The notes beneath the pieces were generated by a model, which made no database searches, was not told the DNA's origin, and saw only the letters and a list, made by a program, of their open reading frames with translations. Made by a program: the position numbers and the translations under genes. A stretch of 48,560 nucleotides of DNA from JARFPW01 sp035464655 (GTDB lineage Bacteria; Gemmatimonadota; Gemmatimonadetes; Palauibacterales; Palauibacteraceae), in assembly GCA_035464655.1 (NCBI GenBank), contig DATHRZ010000011.1, forward strand, positions 1 to 48,560. Direction: 5' to 3'. Each line of letters starts with the position of its first letter. Within the stretch, counting starts at the first letter, position 1. Of this stretch, positions 1 through 8,249 are shown in pieces.

Positions 1-359
1 GTCTCGGGCTGGAAGACCCAGACGAGGTCGCCGCCCATCTGCGTGCCGGTCACTTCGCTCCCGCCACCAGGCAGGTTGATGTCGGCCCCCGCCAACCGGG
101 CATAGTAGCCTTCGATGCCGAGACCGAAGTTTGTCACGTAACCGAGGCGACCGCCGTAGTAGTCGTTGTTGCCGATCTCGAACAGAACCGCATCGGCCTC
201 GCCCTCGAAGTCTTCGGCGTCGAACCCGATGCCGTTCCAGGCCCCGTAAAAGGCGTTGATCTCGACCCCGCCGCGTCCCCAATCCTCCTGGGCTGCGAGC
301 GGCGACGCTACGAACAACAGTGTCGCACACGCCGCGACGAACGTACGAAGATGCTGCAT
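1..359 (-). CDS. Outer-membrane beta-barrel protein, partial (3' end outside window)
   Basis: About 119 N-terminal codons are inside the window; the gene runs off the left edge. Residues 1-23 form a classical signal peptide (basic start, hydrophobic core, ending in SPLAA before QED). The mature part alternates aromatic and glycine residues (EINAFYGAW, FEIGNNDYYGGRLGYV, IEGYYARLAG), as in short-strand outer-membrane barrels. The ATG at 357-359 follows an AGGAGGGGGA ribosome site at 361-370, so the start is well fixed. A sigma70-like promoter lies upstream at 430-459. It is divergent from the POTRA/barrel gene at 540. The exact function cannot be told from this fragment; a small porin-like or OmpW/OmpA-barrel-like role is only a guess. 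Confidence 0.7.
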   Translation of the reverse strand, partial: MQHLRTFVAACATLLFVASPLAAQEDWGRGGVEINAFYGAWNGIGFDAEDFEGEADAVLFEIGNNDYYGGRLGYVTNFGLGIEGYYARLAGADINLPGGGSEVTGTQMGGDLVWVFQPE

Positions 360-429
360 GTCCCCCTCCTGGATCCGTGTTCCGGGACTGATTGCCGCAG
401 AAGCCCCACCTCACCACCGCAGTCGATAC

Positions 430-459
430 AATATAGTGTCGACAGTACCAAGCAAACAA
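430..459 (-). promoter_or_regulatory. Predicted sigma70-like promoter for the outer-membrane barrel gene
   Basis: Read on the minus strand: TTGTTT (-35, 454-459), an 18-base spacer, then TATATT (-10, 430-435). Transcription would start near 423, giving a leader of about 63 bases before the ATG at 359. This AT-rich patch stands out in very GC-rich DNA. Confidence 0.45.
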
Positions 460-539
460 CACGTGGGGAAAGCCTAAGCGAATCGGGCGCCGTAACATGG
501 CGCCGGCCGACCCCCTGAACCGACCGAGAACGGGGTCAC

Positions 540-2177
540 TTGCGCCCGAATATTGCCGGACATCCGTGGCCGTGCGGCGTTGCCGCCGCTGCCGCCTGGA
601 GCCTCGCGTGCGCCGCCGCCGCTCCCGGCTTTCTCGTGGCTCAGCAGGTTGCATCGGAACCCGCCGCACCGATTCGCATCGATACCGTCATCGTACGGGT
701 CGACAACGTATTCAGCGAGCGCGCTGCCGAGGACAACTGGATCTACAGGACGGCCAACTCCGTTCGCTTCCAGACCCGGCGCGGCGTGGTGGAGCAGGAA
801 CTGCTGTTCGCTGCCGGCGACTCCCTGGACTACGCGCTCCTCGAAGAGACCGAGCGTATCCTGCGGGGTCTCAACCTGTTCCGCAGGGTCGACGTCGACA
901 CGGTGATCGACGATGGACGGGTGCAGGCGGTCGTCGAGACCCAGGACGCCTGGAGTACGCTTCCCATTCTGACGGGAAGCCTGGCGAGTGACGGTACGCT
1001 CACGGGCCGGGTCGGGCTGACGGAGAGAAACGTGCTGGGCACCGGAAATCTTCTCAGCCTGTCGTATCGCAAGAGCACCGATCGGGACGGTGGCGAGTTC
1101 TCGACGCACTGGCGCCGGCTCGCGCGAACGCAGGTCGACGTCAGCGCCGACCTGTCGCTGCTCTCGGACGGCAATGCCCTGGCATGGACGATCAGTGATC
1201 CCTGGCGCTCGCTGGAGGACGGCTTCCGACTGCAGGTGGCGGGCGCGACGGCCGACCGGCAGCGGCTGCAGTATCGTACGTTTTCCGCGACGCGGCGCGA
1301 CACGCTCCGGTACCGGCACCATCTCTATGCTCAACATCTGAGCCTCGGTGTCGCCCCGATCGCGACCCCGCATCGGGTGCTGCGCTTCGAAGCCTCCGCA
1401 TCGCTACGGAATGAACGCTACCTTCGCCAGGTGGGCGAAGATCCGCCGCTCGCCGTGCCCGACTCGGTGTTCGCCGACGTCGGCCTCTCGCTGACCTACG
1501 AGCTTCCGCGCTACCGGGTGGTCGGATACGTCGACGGGTTGAACGAACAGGACGCGGACCTCACGACCGGCATCACCCTGGGCCTGCGCATCGCCCCGGA
1601 GGCGTTCGGCTACGAACGGTCGGGCCTCGGGCCGATCGTGGCGGTGCGCGGGGGCACGACGACGGGCCCGCTCCTGCTCCGGGCCGCCCTCCTGGCCAAC
1701 GGCCTGTTCAACGCGGGCGGGCTCGATTCCGGGCGCGTCGTGGCCTCCGTAACCGGCGGCTATCTCGGCAGCGAGCGCCAGGCAACGCTCCTGCACGTGC
1801 AGGGAGGCATTCTCGAAGCGCCGGCGCCCGGACGCGAGTTCGACCTCGGGTTCTCGGCGCCGCCGCGGAGCTTCGAGCCGCACGCCTTCGTCGGCACCCG
1901 CGGCGTGTGGGGAACGCTGGAGCACCGCTGGTATGCGCTGCCACGCATCTTCGACCAGTTCGGGGCGGCCCTCGCCGGCTACTTCGACTTCGGGGGCGCC
2001 TGGTACGCGGGCCAGGACGCGCGCTGGGGCGCCGAGTTCGGCGTCGGCCTCCGCACGAGCTCCCGCCTGGCGCCCGGCGCCGAATCGAGCCGCCTCGACC
2101 TGGGCTATAAGCTGGGTCCCGGAATCGACGGCAGTCGATTCGTGTTGAGCATCGGAACGGGCTTCACCTTCTTCTGA
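540..2177 (+). CDS. POTRA-domain outer-membrane barrel protein (BamA/Omp85-like)
   Basis: A 545-residue protein with an N-terminal signal peptide (hydrophobic Ala-rich segment ending near FLVAQ). Residues about 45-125 look like a POTRA domain: repeated beta/alpha pattern with a two-helix stretch LLEETERILRGLNLFRRVDVDT and the V-E-T-Q-D-AW edge strand. The remainder is a long amphipathic beta-rich region. The last residues are GTGFTFF, and a terminal phenylalanine is the usual outer-membrane barrel assembly signal. It is shorter than BamA (about 800 residues, five POTRAs), so it is more likely a one- or two-POTRA relative. The start is TTG at 540; no strong ribosome site is visible, so the start is less certain than the family. 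Confidence 0.7.
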   Translation: MRPNIAGHPWPCGVAAAAAWSLACAAAAPGFLVAQQVASEPAAPIRIDTVIVRVDNVFSERAAEDNWIYRTANSVRFQTRRGVVEQELLFAAGDSLDYALLEETERILRGLNLFRRVDVDTVIDDGRVQAVVETQDAWSTLPILTGSLASDGTLTGRVGLTERNVLGTGNLLSLSYRKSTDRDGGEFSTHWRRLARTQVDVSADLSLLSDGNALAWTISDPWRSLEDGFRLQVAGATADRQRLQYRTFSATRRDTLRYRHHLYAQHLSLGVAPIATPHRVLRFEASASLRNERYLRQVGEDPPLAVPDSVFADVGLSLTYELPRYRVVGYVDGLNEQDADLTTGITLGLRIAPEAFGYERSGLGPIVAVRGGTTTGPLLLRAALLANGLFNAGGLDSGRVVASVTGGYLGSERQATLLHVQGGILEAPAPGREFDLGFSAPPRSFEPHAFVGTRGVWGTLEHRWYALPRIFDQFGAALAGYFDFGGAWYAGQDARWGAEFGVGLRTSSRLAPGAESSRLDLGYKLGPGIDGSRFVLSIGTGFTFF

Positions 2178-2275
2178 GCGCCCCGAGCGCGCTCCCTCCC
2201 CCGACTGCGCCCGCGCCCCCGAACGCGCGATTCCCGCTTGATATCGGCGGGGTATGCCGGCAGGTTGCCGAACCT

Positions 2276-3316
2276 ATGGCTCCCATACGCTCGGAACCCG
2301 ACGACAGCGGCCTCGAGGCCGGCACTCCGCGCCCTCGCAGGCTGCGGCGGACACCTGCGCTGCGGGCACTGGTTCGCGAGACGAGCGTGACCGTCGACGA
2401 CCTCGTCTATCCGGTGTTCGTGTCCGATGCGATCGACCGACCGCGTGACGTCGAGTCGATGCCGGGGATCCGGCAGTGGCCGCTGGACGCCGCCGTGGAC
2501 CACGTGCAGGAGGTTCGGTCGCTCGGCATCCGTGCCGTGCTGCTGTTCGGCATCCCGGCGCGCAAGGACGCGCGCGGAAGCGGCGCCGATGCCGACGACG
2601 GCGTCGTCCAGCGCGCCTGCCGGGCCCTGCGGGAGCGACTTCCCGACCTCGTGCTGATCACCGACCTGTGCCTGTGCGAGTATACGGAGCACGGCCACTG
2701 CGGCCTGCTCGGCGAGGCGGGCGACGGCGAAGCTCCCGAGGTTCTCAACGACGACACGCTTCCGCGGCTCGTCTCGATCGCCACCTCCCAGGCCCGGGCC
2801 GGCGCCGATCTCGTGGCCCCGTCGGGGATGATCGACGGGGCCGTCGGGGCGATCCGGGTGGGCCTCGACGCGGCCGGGTTCGTCGACACGGGGATCCTGG
2901 CCTATTCGAGCAAGTACGCGAGCGCATTCTACGGCCCGTTCCGCGAGGCGGCGCAGGGCGCCCCCGACGTCGGCGACCGCCGCTCGCACCAGATGGATCC
3001 CGCGAACTCGCGCGAGTCGCTCCGCGAGAACGAGCTCGACATGCTCGAGGGTGCCGACATGCTGATGGTCAAGCCGGCCCTCGCCTACCTCGACATCATC
3101 CGCCAGACGCGCGAGCAGGTGCCCGAGTTGCCGCTCGCCGCCTACAATGTCAGTGGGGAGTACGCTATGGTGAAGGCGGCCGCCGAGCGCGGGTGGATCG
3201 AGGAGCGTTCGGTCGTCGAGGAGGTACTCGTGGGCATGAAGCGGGCCGGCGCCGACCTGATCATCTCCTACCATGCGGCCGACGTCGCACGCTGGCGTCG
3301 GACCCCCACGGACTGA
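2276..3316 (+). CDS. hemB: Delta-aminolevulinic acid dehydratase (porphobilinogen synthase)
   Basis: Condenses two 5-aminolevulinate molecules to porphobilinogen in the cytoplasm. The 346-residue protein has the usual family length. The metal-site motif C132-L-C134...C142 (CLCEYTEHGHC) is the zinc-binding type. Both Schiff-base lysines are present: K213 in YSSKYAS and K266 in MLMVKPALAY. The phosphate/substrate region DPANSRE is also present. It is the first gene of a tight heme operon, followed by hemQ after 18 bases. The ATG at 2276 lacks a strong ribosome site. The N-terminal 20 residues are low in conservation, as is normal for this family. Confidence 0.97.
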   Translation: MAPIRSEPDDSGLEAGTPRPRRLRRTPALRALVRETSVTVDDLVYPVFVSDAIDRPRDVESMPGIRQWPLDAAVDHVQEVRSLGIRAVLLFGIPARKDARGSGADADDGVVQRACRALRERLPDLVLITDLCLCEYTEHGHCGLLGEAGDGEAPEVLNDDTLPRLVSIATSQARAGADLVAPSGMIDGAVGAIRVGLDAAGFVDTGILAYSSKYASAFYGPFREAAQGAPDVGDRRSHQMDPANSRESLRENELDMLEGADMLMVKPALAYLDIIRQTREQVPELPLAAYNVSGEYAMVKAAAERGWIEERSVVEEVLVGMKRAGADLIISYHAADVARWRRTPTD

Positions 3317-3334
3317 GCCCGCGACCGGAGACGC

Positions 3335-4027
3335 ATGAGCGACGAAAGGACAGCGACACTCAACCACTTCGGCGTGTACCGATACACGACCGAATACTGG
3401 GCGCTTCCCGCCGAGCGTCGCGCCTCGGTGTACGCCGACCTCGTGTACGCGCTTCGCGACGTGGCGACGGTACATCCTTATCTGCTCACACCCCTCGAGT
3501 CGGCCGCCGATTTCATGTTGTGGACGGTGGCCGGAGCGGCGGAACCGATCGAGCCGCACCGTTTCTTCGAGGGCCTCGCCCGGTCGCTCAGCCCGTTTCG
3601 CCGCTACGTCGAGCCCCGCGACTCGCTGTGGGGGTTTACCCGCCCGTCGCAGTACAGCCGGGCGAAATCGTCCCAGGAGATCGAGCCGTTGGACGCCGAT
3701 CGGGCACCCTACCTCGTCGTCTACCCGTTTACCAAGACCGTCGACTGGTACCTGCTGGGCGGCGAGACGCGCCAGGGCATGATGAACGAGCACATCCGCA
3801 TCGGAAAGCAGTACCGCGAGATCTCGCAGCTCCTGCTCTATTCGGTCGGTCTCCAGGACCAGGAGTTCGTCGTCGTATACGAGACGGACGATCTCATGCT
3901 GTTCTCGTCGCTCGTGAAGGAACTTCGCGACACGCAGGCGCGTCGATACACGAGCCGCGACACGCCGGTGCACACCGGGCTGCTGTCGCCCCCCGATGCC
4001 GCCGAGAGCGTGTGGGCCGGATCCTGA
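3335..4027 (+). CDS. hemQ: Coproheme decarboxylase HemQ (chlorite dismutase family)
   Basis: Converts coproheme III to heme b by two oxidative decarboxylations, the last step of the coproporphyrin-dependent route. The 230-residue protein has the HemQ signatures: Y130-P-F-T-K134 (catalytic Tyr with Lys four residues on), the proximal heme ligand H153 in GMMNEHIRIG, DQEFVVVYE, and the closing RDTPVHTG. A catalytic Tyr, rather than the distal Arg pattern of true chlorite dismutases, plus its place between hemB and hemC support HemQ. Partners hemY/cgoX and hemH/cpfC are not in this window. Upstream ACCGGAGACGC gives a ribosome site for the ATG at 3335. Confidence 0.93.
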   Translation: MSDERTATLNHFGVYRYTTEYWALPAERRASVYADLVYALRDVATVHPYLLTPLESAADFMLWTVAGAAEPIEPHRFFEGLARSLSPFRRYVEPRDSLWGFTRPSQYSRAKSSQEIEPLDADRAPYLVVYPFTKTVDWYLLGGETRQGMMNEHIRIGKQYREISQLLLYSVGLQDQEFVVVYETDDLMLFSSLVKELRDTQARRYTSRDTPVHTGLLSPPDAAESVWAGS

Positions 4028-4049
4028 TGCGCCACCGTCCCCCGAGGAC

Positions 4050-5024
4050 GTGAACGCCGCCGTGTTTCGCGTCGGCGCCCGTACGTCGCTCCTCGCGCGG
4101 CGACAGGCGGGCTTCGTCGTCGACGGCCTCGCGGAGGAAGCCGCGGTGGAAACGGAGTTCGTCGGCATCCGAACGGTGGGCGACATCGCCCCGGACGTCC
4201 CGATCGGCAGCATCGGCGTCACGGGCGTGTTCACCCGCGAGCTCGAGCGCGCCCTGCTCGAGGGCGAGATCGACGCCGCAGTGCACAGTCTCAAGGACCT
4301 CGCGACGCGGATGCCGGAGGGCCTGCGCATCGGGGCCGTGCTGCCGCGCGAGAGTCCGCTCGACGCGCTCATACTGTCGGAGGAACTCCGCGCACGGGCC
4401 GAGGACGATCCGTCCCGGTCGGGACTGGACGCGCTTCCCGACGGGGCCGTGGTCGGCACGGCGAGCCTCCGCCGGCGGGCCTTCCTGCTTCGACTGCGCC
4501 CTGACCTTCGCGTCGAGACGATACGGGGCAACGTTCCGACACGCCTCGACAAGCTGCGGTCGGGCTCGTTCGACGCGATCGTGCTCGCGGCGGCCGGTCT
4601 GCGCCGGCTCGAGCGCGCAGACGAGGTCGACGCGCTGCTGCCGGTGACCGAGTTTCCCCCCGCGCCCGGCCAGGGCGCGGTCGCGGTGCAGGTGCGCGAC
4701 GACGACGAGCGGTCGGTCGGCCTCGTGGCCCGGCTGGATCACCCGCCGTCGGCCATCGCGGTGACGGCCGAGCGCTCGTTCTTGAACCGCATCGAAGGCG
4801 GGTGCCAGGTACCCGCCGGCGCCCTGGCCGAGATCGACGGTACGACGCTCGCGCTTTCGACCCTCGTCTGCTCGCCGGACGGGCGGCGGGCCGTGGCGGC
4901 CTCGGCCGTGGGCTCGATAGACGACGCGGCCGCCGTCGGCCTCGCCGCCGCCGACCAGGCCCTGCAGGACGGAGCCGACGAGATCCTGGCGCCATTGCGT
5001 GCGGGGGCCACGGGCGAAGAATGA
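4050..5024 (+). CDS. hemC: Hydroxymethylbilane synthase (porphobilinogen deaminase)
   Basis: Polymerises four porphobilinogens into hydroxymethylbilane using a covalent dipyrromethane cofactor. From the GTG at 4050 it is 324 residues, a typical length. The cofactor cysteine is C252 (EGGCQVPAG) and the catalytic aspartate is D83 (VHSLKDLA). The family signature RTVGD and the cofactor-contact stretch TASLRRRAFLL are present. The reading frame stays open to an ATG at 3996 that would overlap hemQ by 32 bases. I prefer GTG 4050 because homologues begin a few residues before the RVGARTSLLA motif; GTG 4062 is also possible. It overlaps hemD by four bases (ATGA). Confidence 0.95.
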   Translation: MNAAVFRVGARTSLLARRQAGFVVDGLAEEAAVETEFVGIRTVGDIAPDVPIGSIGVTGVFTRELERALLEGEIDAAVHSLKDLATRMPEGLRIGAVLPRESPLDALILSEELRARAEDDPSRSGLDALPDGAVVGTASLRRRAFLLRLRPDLRVETIRGNVPTRLDKLRSGSFDAIVLAAAGLRRLERADEVDALLPVTEFPPAPGQGAVAVQVRDDDERSVGLVARLDHPPSAIAVTAERSFLNRIEGGCQVPAGALAEIDGTTLALSTLVCSPDGRRAVAASAVGSIDDAAAVGLAAADQALQDGADEILAPLRAGATGEE

Positions 5025-5830
5025 CACCGCTATCGACCGTTCTGGGCGGCGTCGGCGTGGCCGTGACCCGGGCCGGATCGACGCCGGGCAGGCTGGGCGA
5101 ACTGCTCCGCGACCGGGGGGCGCAGGTCGTCCACTGGCCGTGCATCCGGTTCGATCCGCCAGACGATCGGGCCCCGTTCGATGCGGCCGTTGAACGAGCG
5201 TCGGAGTTCGATTGGCTAGTCGTGACCAGCCCGCGCGCTGCCCGGCGCTGGCTCGACGTCTGGGCGGCGGTGCGCGGTCCGGCGGCGCCCCGCTCCGTTC
5301 CGGCCGCTGTTGCCGGACCCGCCACCGCCGCCGCGCTGCGCGCGGGCGGCTGGCCCGTCGAGCGCATGGGAGGTGAGTATTCCGCCGCCGGTCTGCTGGC
5401 CGCGTTCGAGTCGGCGGGGGATGCTTCCGGAGCGCGCATGTTGTTGCCGTCCAGCGATCTCGCGGGCGACGAGCTGCCCGACGGACTCCGCCGGCTCGGC
5501 GCCGAGGTCGTCCAGGTCGTCGCCTATCGGACCGTCCTCACTCCTCCCGACCCGGCCGAGCTGCGACGCGCCGCCGAGACGGGTACCGTCCGCGTGGTGA
5601 CGTTCACGAGCCCATCGACCGTCGAGGGCTTCCTCGACGGGGCCGACGGCGCGACCATGAAGTTGATCCGCGATCGGCTCGCGGCGGCCGCGATCGGCCC
5701 CACGACGGCCGGCGCACTCGAGGCCGCCGACTGGCCGGCGGTCGTGGCGGACGTCGCGTCCCTCGAGGGACTCGTAGACGCGGTGGGGCGGGCGGCCGTC
5801 CGCCCTGGAGTCCGGAAAGGAATGACGTGA
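5021..5830 (+). CDS. hemD: Uroporphyrinogen-III synthase
   Basis: Cyclises hydroxymethylbilane with inversion of ring D. The 269-residue protein shows the weakly conserved but recognisable HemD layout: GVAVTRAGSTPGRLGELL at the N-terminus, DWLVVTSPRAARRW near residue 65, the AVAGPATAAALRAGGW segment, SDLAGDELPDGLRRLGAEVVQVVAYRT, and the C-terminal half with VTFTSPSTVEGF and AIGPTTAGAL. Its position between hemC and hemL, with four-base overlaps on both sides (ATGA and GTGA), agrees. Confidence 0.93.
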   Translation: MTPLSTVLGGVGVAVTRAGSTPGRLGELLRDRGAQVVHWPCIRFDPPDDRAPFDAAVERASEFDWLVVTSPRAARRWLDVWAAVRGPAAPRSVPAAVAGPATAAALRAGGWPVERMGGEYSAAGLLAAFESAGDASGARMLLPSSDLAGDELPDGLRRLGAEVVQVVAYRTVLTPPDPAELRRAAETGTVRVVTFTSPSTVEGFLDGADGATMKLIRDRLAAAAIGPTTAGALEAADWPAVVADVASLEGLVDAVGRAAVRPGVRKGMT

Positions 5831-7128
5831 AAAGCGAGCAACTCTTCGAGGCGGCCCGGCGAACGATTCCGGGCGGGGTGAACAGCCCGGTGCGGGCATA
5901 CGGGAGCGTGGGCGGAACCCCGCGCTTCATCGAGCGCGCGTCCGGCGCCCAGATCGTCGACGTCGACGGCGCCGAGTATGTGGACTACGTCGGATCGTGG
6001 GGCGTCATGCTGCTCGGACACGATCATCCGTCGGTGCGCGAGGCGACGGAGCGGGCCCTGGCCAGGGGCGCTTCGTTCGGCGCGCCCACGGAAGCGGAAG
6101 TCTGGCTTGCCGAGCGGATCGTCGACATGGTGCCGTCGATCGAGCAGGTGCGCCTGGTCAACTCGGGCACCGAGGCGACGATGAGCGCGCTGCGCCTGGC
6201 GCGCGGGATCACGGGCCGCGCGCGCATCGTGAAGTTCCGCGGCGGCTACCACGGGCACGGCGACGCCTTCCTGGTGGAGGCCGGCTCGGGCGCCGCCACT
6301 CTCGGGGTGCCGTCGAGTCCCGGGGTCACACGCGGCGCCGCCGCCGATACACTGGTCGCCGAGTACAACGATCTCGCCTCCGTAGAGGCCTGTATCGAGG
6401 GCCACGAGACGGACCTCGCGTGCGTGATCGTCGAGCCGGTGGCGGGAAACATGGGCTGCATCCCGCCCGAGCCGGGCTTTCTGGCCGGGCTGCGCGATCT
6501 GTGCGACCGGATCGGGGCCCTGCTGGTGTTCGACGAGGTGATGACCGGTTTCCGGGTGGCCCCCGGCGGCGCGCAGGAGCGCTTCGGCGTACGGCCCGAC
6601 CTCACGACACTCGGTAAGGTCGTCGGCGGAGGACTGCCGGTCGGGGCGTACGGCGGGCCGGCCGACCTGATGCGGCACGTGGCGCCGGACGGGCCCGTCT
6701 ACCAGGCCGGAACGCTGTCGGGGAATCCGCTGGCGACGGCCGCCGGCCTGGCGACGCTCGACACGATTTGCGGCGACCCCGACCTGTACGATCGGCTCGA
6801 GACGCTGACCGGCCGGCTCGGACGGGATCTCGTGGCGCGGGCCCGGGACGCCGGCATCGAGGCGTGCTGGAACGGAGTGGGCGCGATGGGCTCGCTGTTC
6901 TTCAGCCCCGGACCCGTCGCCAACTGGGCCGGCGCGGCCGCCGCCGATCGCGAGCGCTATGCGCGCTTCTTCCACGCGATGCTCGAGCAGGGCATCTACC
7001 TGGCGCCGAGCCCGTTCGAGGCGTGGTTCGTCTCCGCGGCCCACACCGACGCCGACGTCGACCGTACGCTCCAGGCCGCTACCGCCGCTTTCGAGGCAGA
7101 GGCGAGACGCGGGACGGCGTCGACATGA
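5827..7128 (+). CDS. hemL: Glutamate-1-semialdehyde 2,1-aminomutase
   Basis: Makes 5-aminolevulinate from glutamate-1-semialdehyde (C5 route). The 433-residue class III aminotransferase carries the PLP lysine K264 in TTLGKVVGGGLPVGAYGG, the cofactor region VNSGTEATMSALRLARG, and FDEVMTGFRVA. The IPGGVNSPVRAYGSVGG N-terminus is specific to HemL rather than other class III enzymes. It starts at GTG 5827, overlapping the hemD stop (GTGA), and ends overlapping the hemE start (ATGA). Its presence shows ALA is made by the tRNA-Glu route, so a hemA should exist elsewhere in the genome. Confidence 0.97.
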   Translation: MKSEQLFEAARRTIPGGVNSPVRAYGSVGGTPRFIERASGAQIVDVDGAEYVDYVGSWGVMLLGHDHPSVREATERALARGASFGAPTEAEVWLAERIVDMVPSIEQVRLVNSGTEATMSALRLARGITGRARIVKFRGGYHGHGDAFLVEAGSGAATLGVPSSPGVTRGAAADTLVAEYNDLASVEACIEGHETDLACVIVEPVAGNMGCIPPEPGFLAGLRDLCDRIGALLVFDEVMTGFRVAPGGAQERFGVRPDLTTLGKVVGGGLPVGAYGGPADLMRHVAPDGPVYQAGTLSGNPLATAAGLATLDTICGDPDLYDRLETLTGRLGRDLVARARDAGIEACWNGVGAMGSLFFSPGPVANWAGAAAADRERYARFFHAMLEQGIYLAPSPFEAWFVSAAHTDADVDRTLQAATAAFEAEARRGTAST

Positions 7129-8177
7129 GCGCGGCCCCGACTTCCTCGCCCCCGGCGCCTCCCTTCCTCGCCGCCTGCAGGGGCGAGCGGACGCCGCACA
7201 CGCCCGTCTGGATCATGCGCCAGGCGGGCCGCTACCTGCCTGAATACCGCAAGCTGCGCGAAAACACCGACTTCCTGAGCTTCACGAAGACGCCGGAGCT
7301 CGCCGCCGAGGCGACCCTGCAGCCGCTGCGCCGGTTCGCGCTCGACGCCGCGATCCTGTTCGCCGACATCATGACGCCGGTCGAGGGCATGGGGATCGAG
7401 CTCGAATTCGACGGCGGCCCGTACATTCCGCATCCCGTGCGCGACGCCGCCGCCGTCGCGCGCCTGCGCGTGGGCGACCCCTACGAGTCAGTGCCTTACA
7501 CGCTCGAAACGGTTCGGCGCGTGGCCGCGGAACTCGACCCGTCGGTGCCGCTCATCGGATTCGCGGGCGCACCGTTCACCGTGTTCTGCTACCTGGTCGA
7601 AGGGTCGGGCTCGAAGAGCTTCACCACGGCGCGGGCGTTTCTGCGCACCGAGCCCGAGGCCGCCGCGCGGCTTCTCGACCTGCTGGCCGGCACGACGATC
7701 GCGTACCTGCGGGCGCAGGCCGAGGCCGGCGCCCGGGCGCTGATGCTGTTCGATTCGTGGATCGGCCTGCTGTCGCTGACCGACTTCGAGGCGTTCGCGG
7801 CTCCGGGCGTCGAGCGGATCCTGGCGGCCCTACGTCCGCTCGACCTTCCGCTGATCTACTTTCCCAACCAGGGCGGCCACCTGCTGGAGCGCGTGCGGGA
7901 GCTCCCGATGGACGTCGTCGGCGTCGACTGGCGAACCCCACTGGCGGCCGCCCGGCGAACACTGGGGGCGGACGTCACCCTGCAAGGGAACCTCGACCCG
8001 ACGATGCTGTTCGCCCCGCGCGCCACGCTGGCCGCGGGCATCGACGCGGTGCTCGCCGACGCCGGGACCGGCCGCCACGTGTTCAACCTCGGGCACGGAA
8101 TCGACAAGAACACCGATCCGGACGCCGTGGCCTTTCTGGTCGACCGCGTGCACGAGCGCACGTCTTCTTCGGCGTAG
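7125..8177 (+). CDS. hemE: Uroporphyrinogen decarboxylase
   Basis: Decarboxylates uroporphyrinogen III to coproporphyrinogen III, the branch point before the protoporphyrin or coproporphyrin routes. The 350-residue protein has VWIMRQAGRYLPEYR (R32, carboxylate binding), the catalytic aspartate D81 in LFADIMTP, Y156 in FCYLVEGSGS, and the C-terminal FNLGHGI. It is the last gene of the hem operon, translationally coupled to hemL. A GC-rich hairpin at 8221-8240 follows. Confidence 0.97.
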   Translation: MSAAPTSSPPAPPFLAACRGERTPHTPVWIMRQAGRYLPEYRKLRENTDFLSFTKTPELAAEATLQPLRRFALDAAILFADIMTPVEGMGIELEFDGGPYIPHPVRDAAAVARLRVGDPYESVPYTLETVRRVAAELDPSVPLIGFAGAPFTVFCYLVEGSGSKSFTTARAFLRTEPEAAARLLDLLAGTTIAYLRAQAEAGARALMLFDSWIGLLSLTDFEAFAAPGVERILAALRPLDLPLIYFPNQGGHLLERVRELPMDVVGVDWRTPLAAARRTLGADVTLQGNLDPTMLFAPRATLAAGIDAVLADAGTGRHVFNLGHGIDKNTDPDAVAFLVDRVHERTSSSA

Positions 8178-8220
8178 CGCAGCGCGCCGCGCTTCAGGCC
8201 GCCAGCTTCCGAACCAGGCG

Positions 8221-8240
8221 GGCTGCCACACGTGGCGGCC
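8221..8240. terminator. GC-rich hairpin between convergent hemE and respiratory operons
   Basis: Sequence GGCTGCCAC-AC-GTGGCGGCC can fold into a 9-pair stem with one G-T pair; realistically 8 pairs with a four-base loop. It sits in the 72-base gap where two convergent operons end. There is no T-run on either strand, so it would act as a bidirectional hairpin or Rho-assisted stop at best. Confidence 0.45.
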
Positions 8241-8249
8241 CGGCGGGCT

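Noticed and set aside
2476..4053. Plus-strand open frame of 525 codons across hemB and hemQ
   Set aside because: Arg-rich shadow in another frame of two recognised genes; no motifs or start signal.
2105..4552. Minus-strand open frame of 815 codons opposite hemB, hemQ and hemC
   Set aside because: Composition is Arg/Ser/Ala/Gly-rich with no domain, and the opposite strand has three well-conserved enzymes. Long antisense frames are expected at this GC content.
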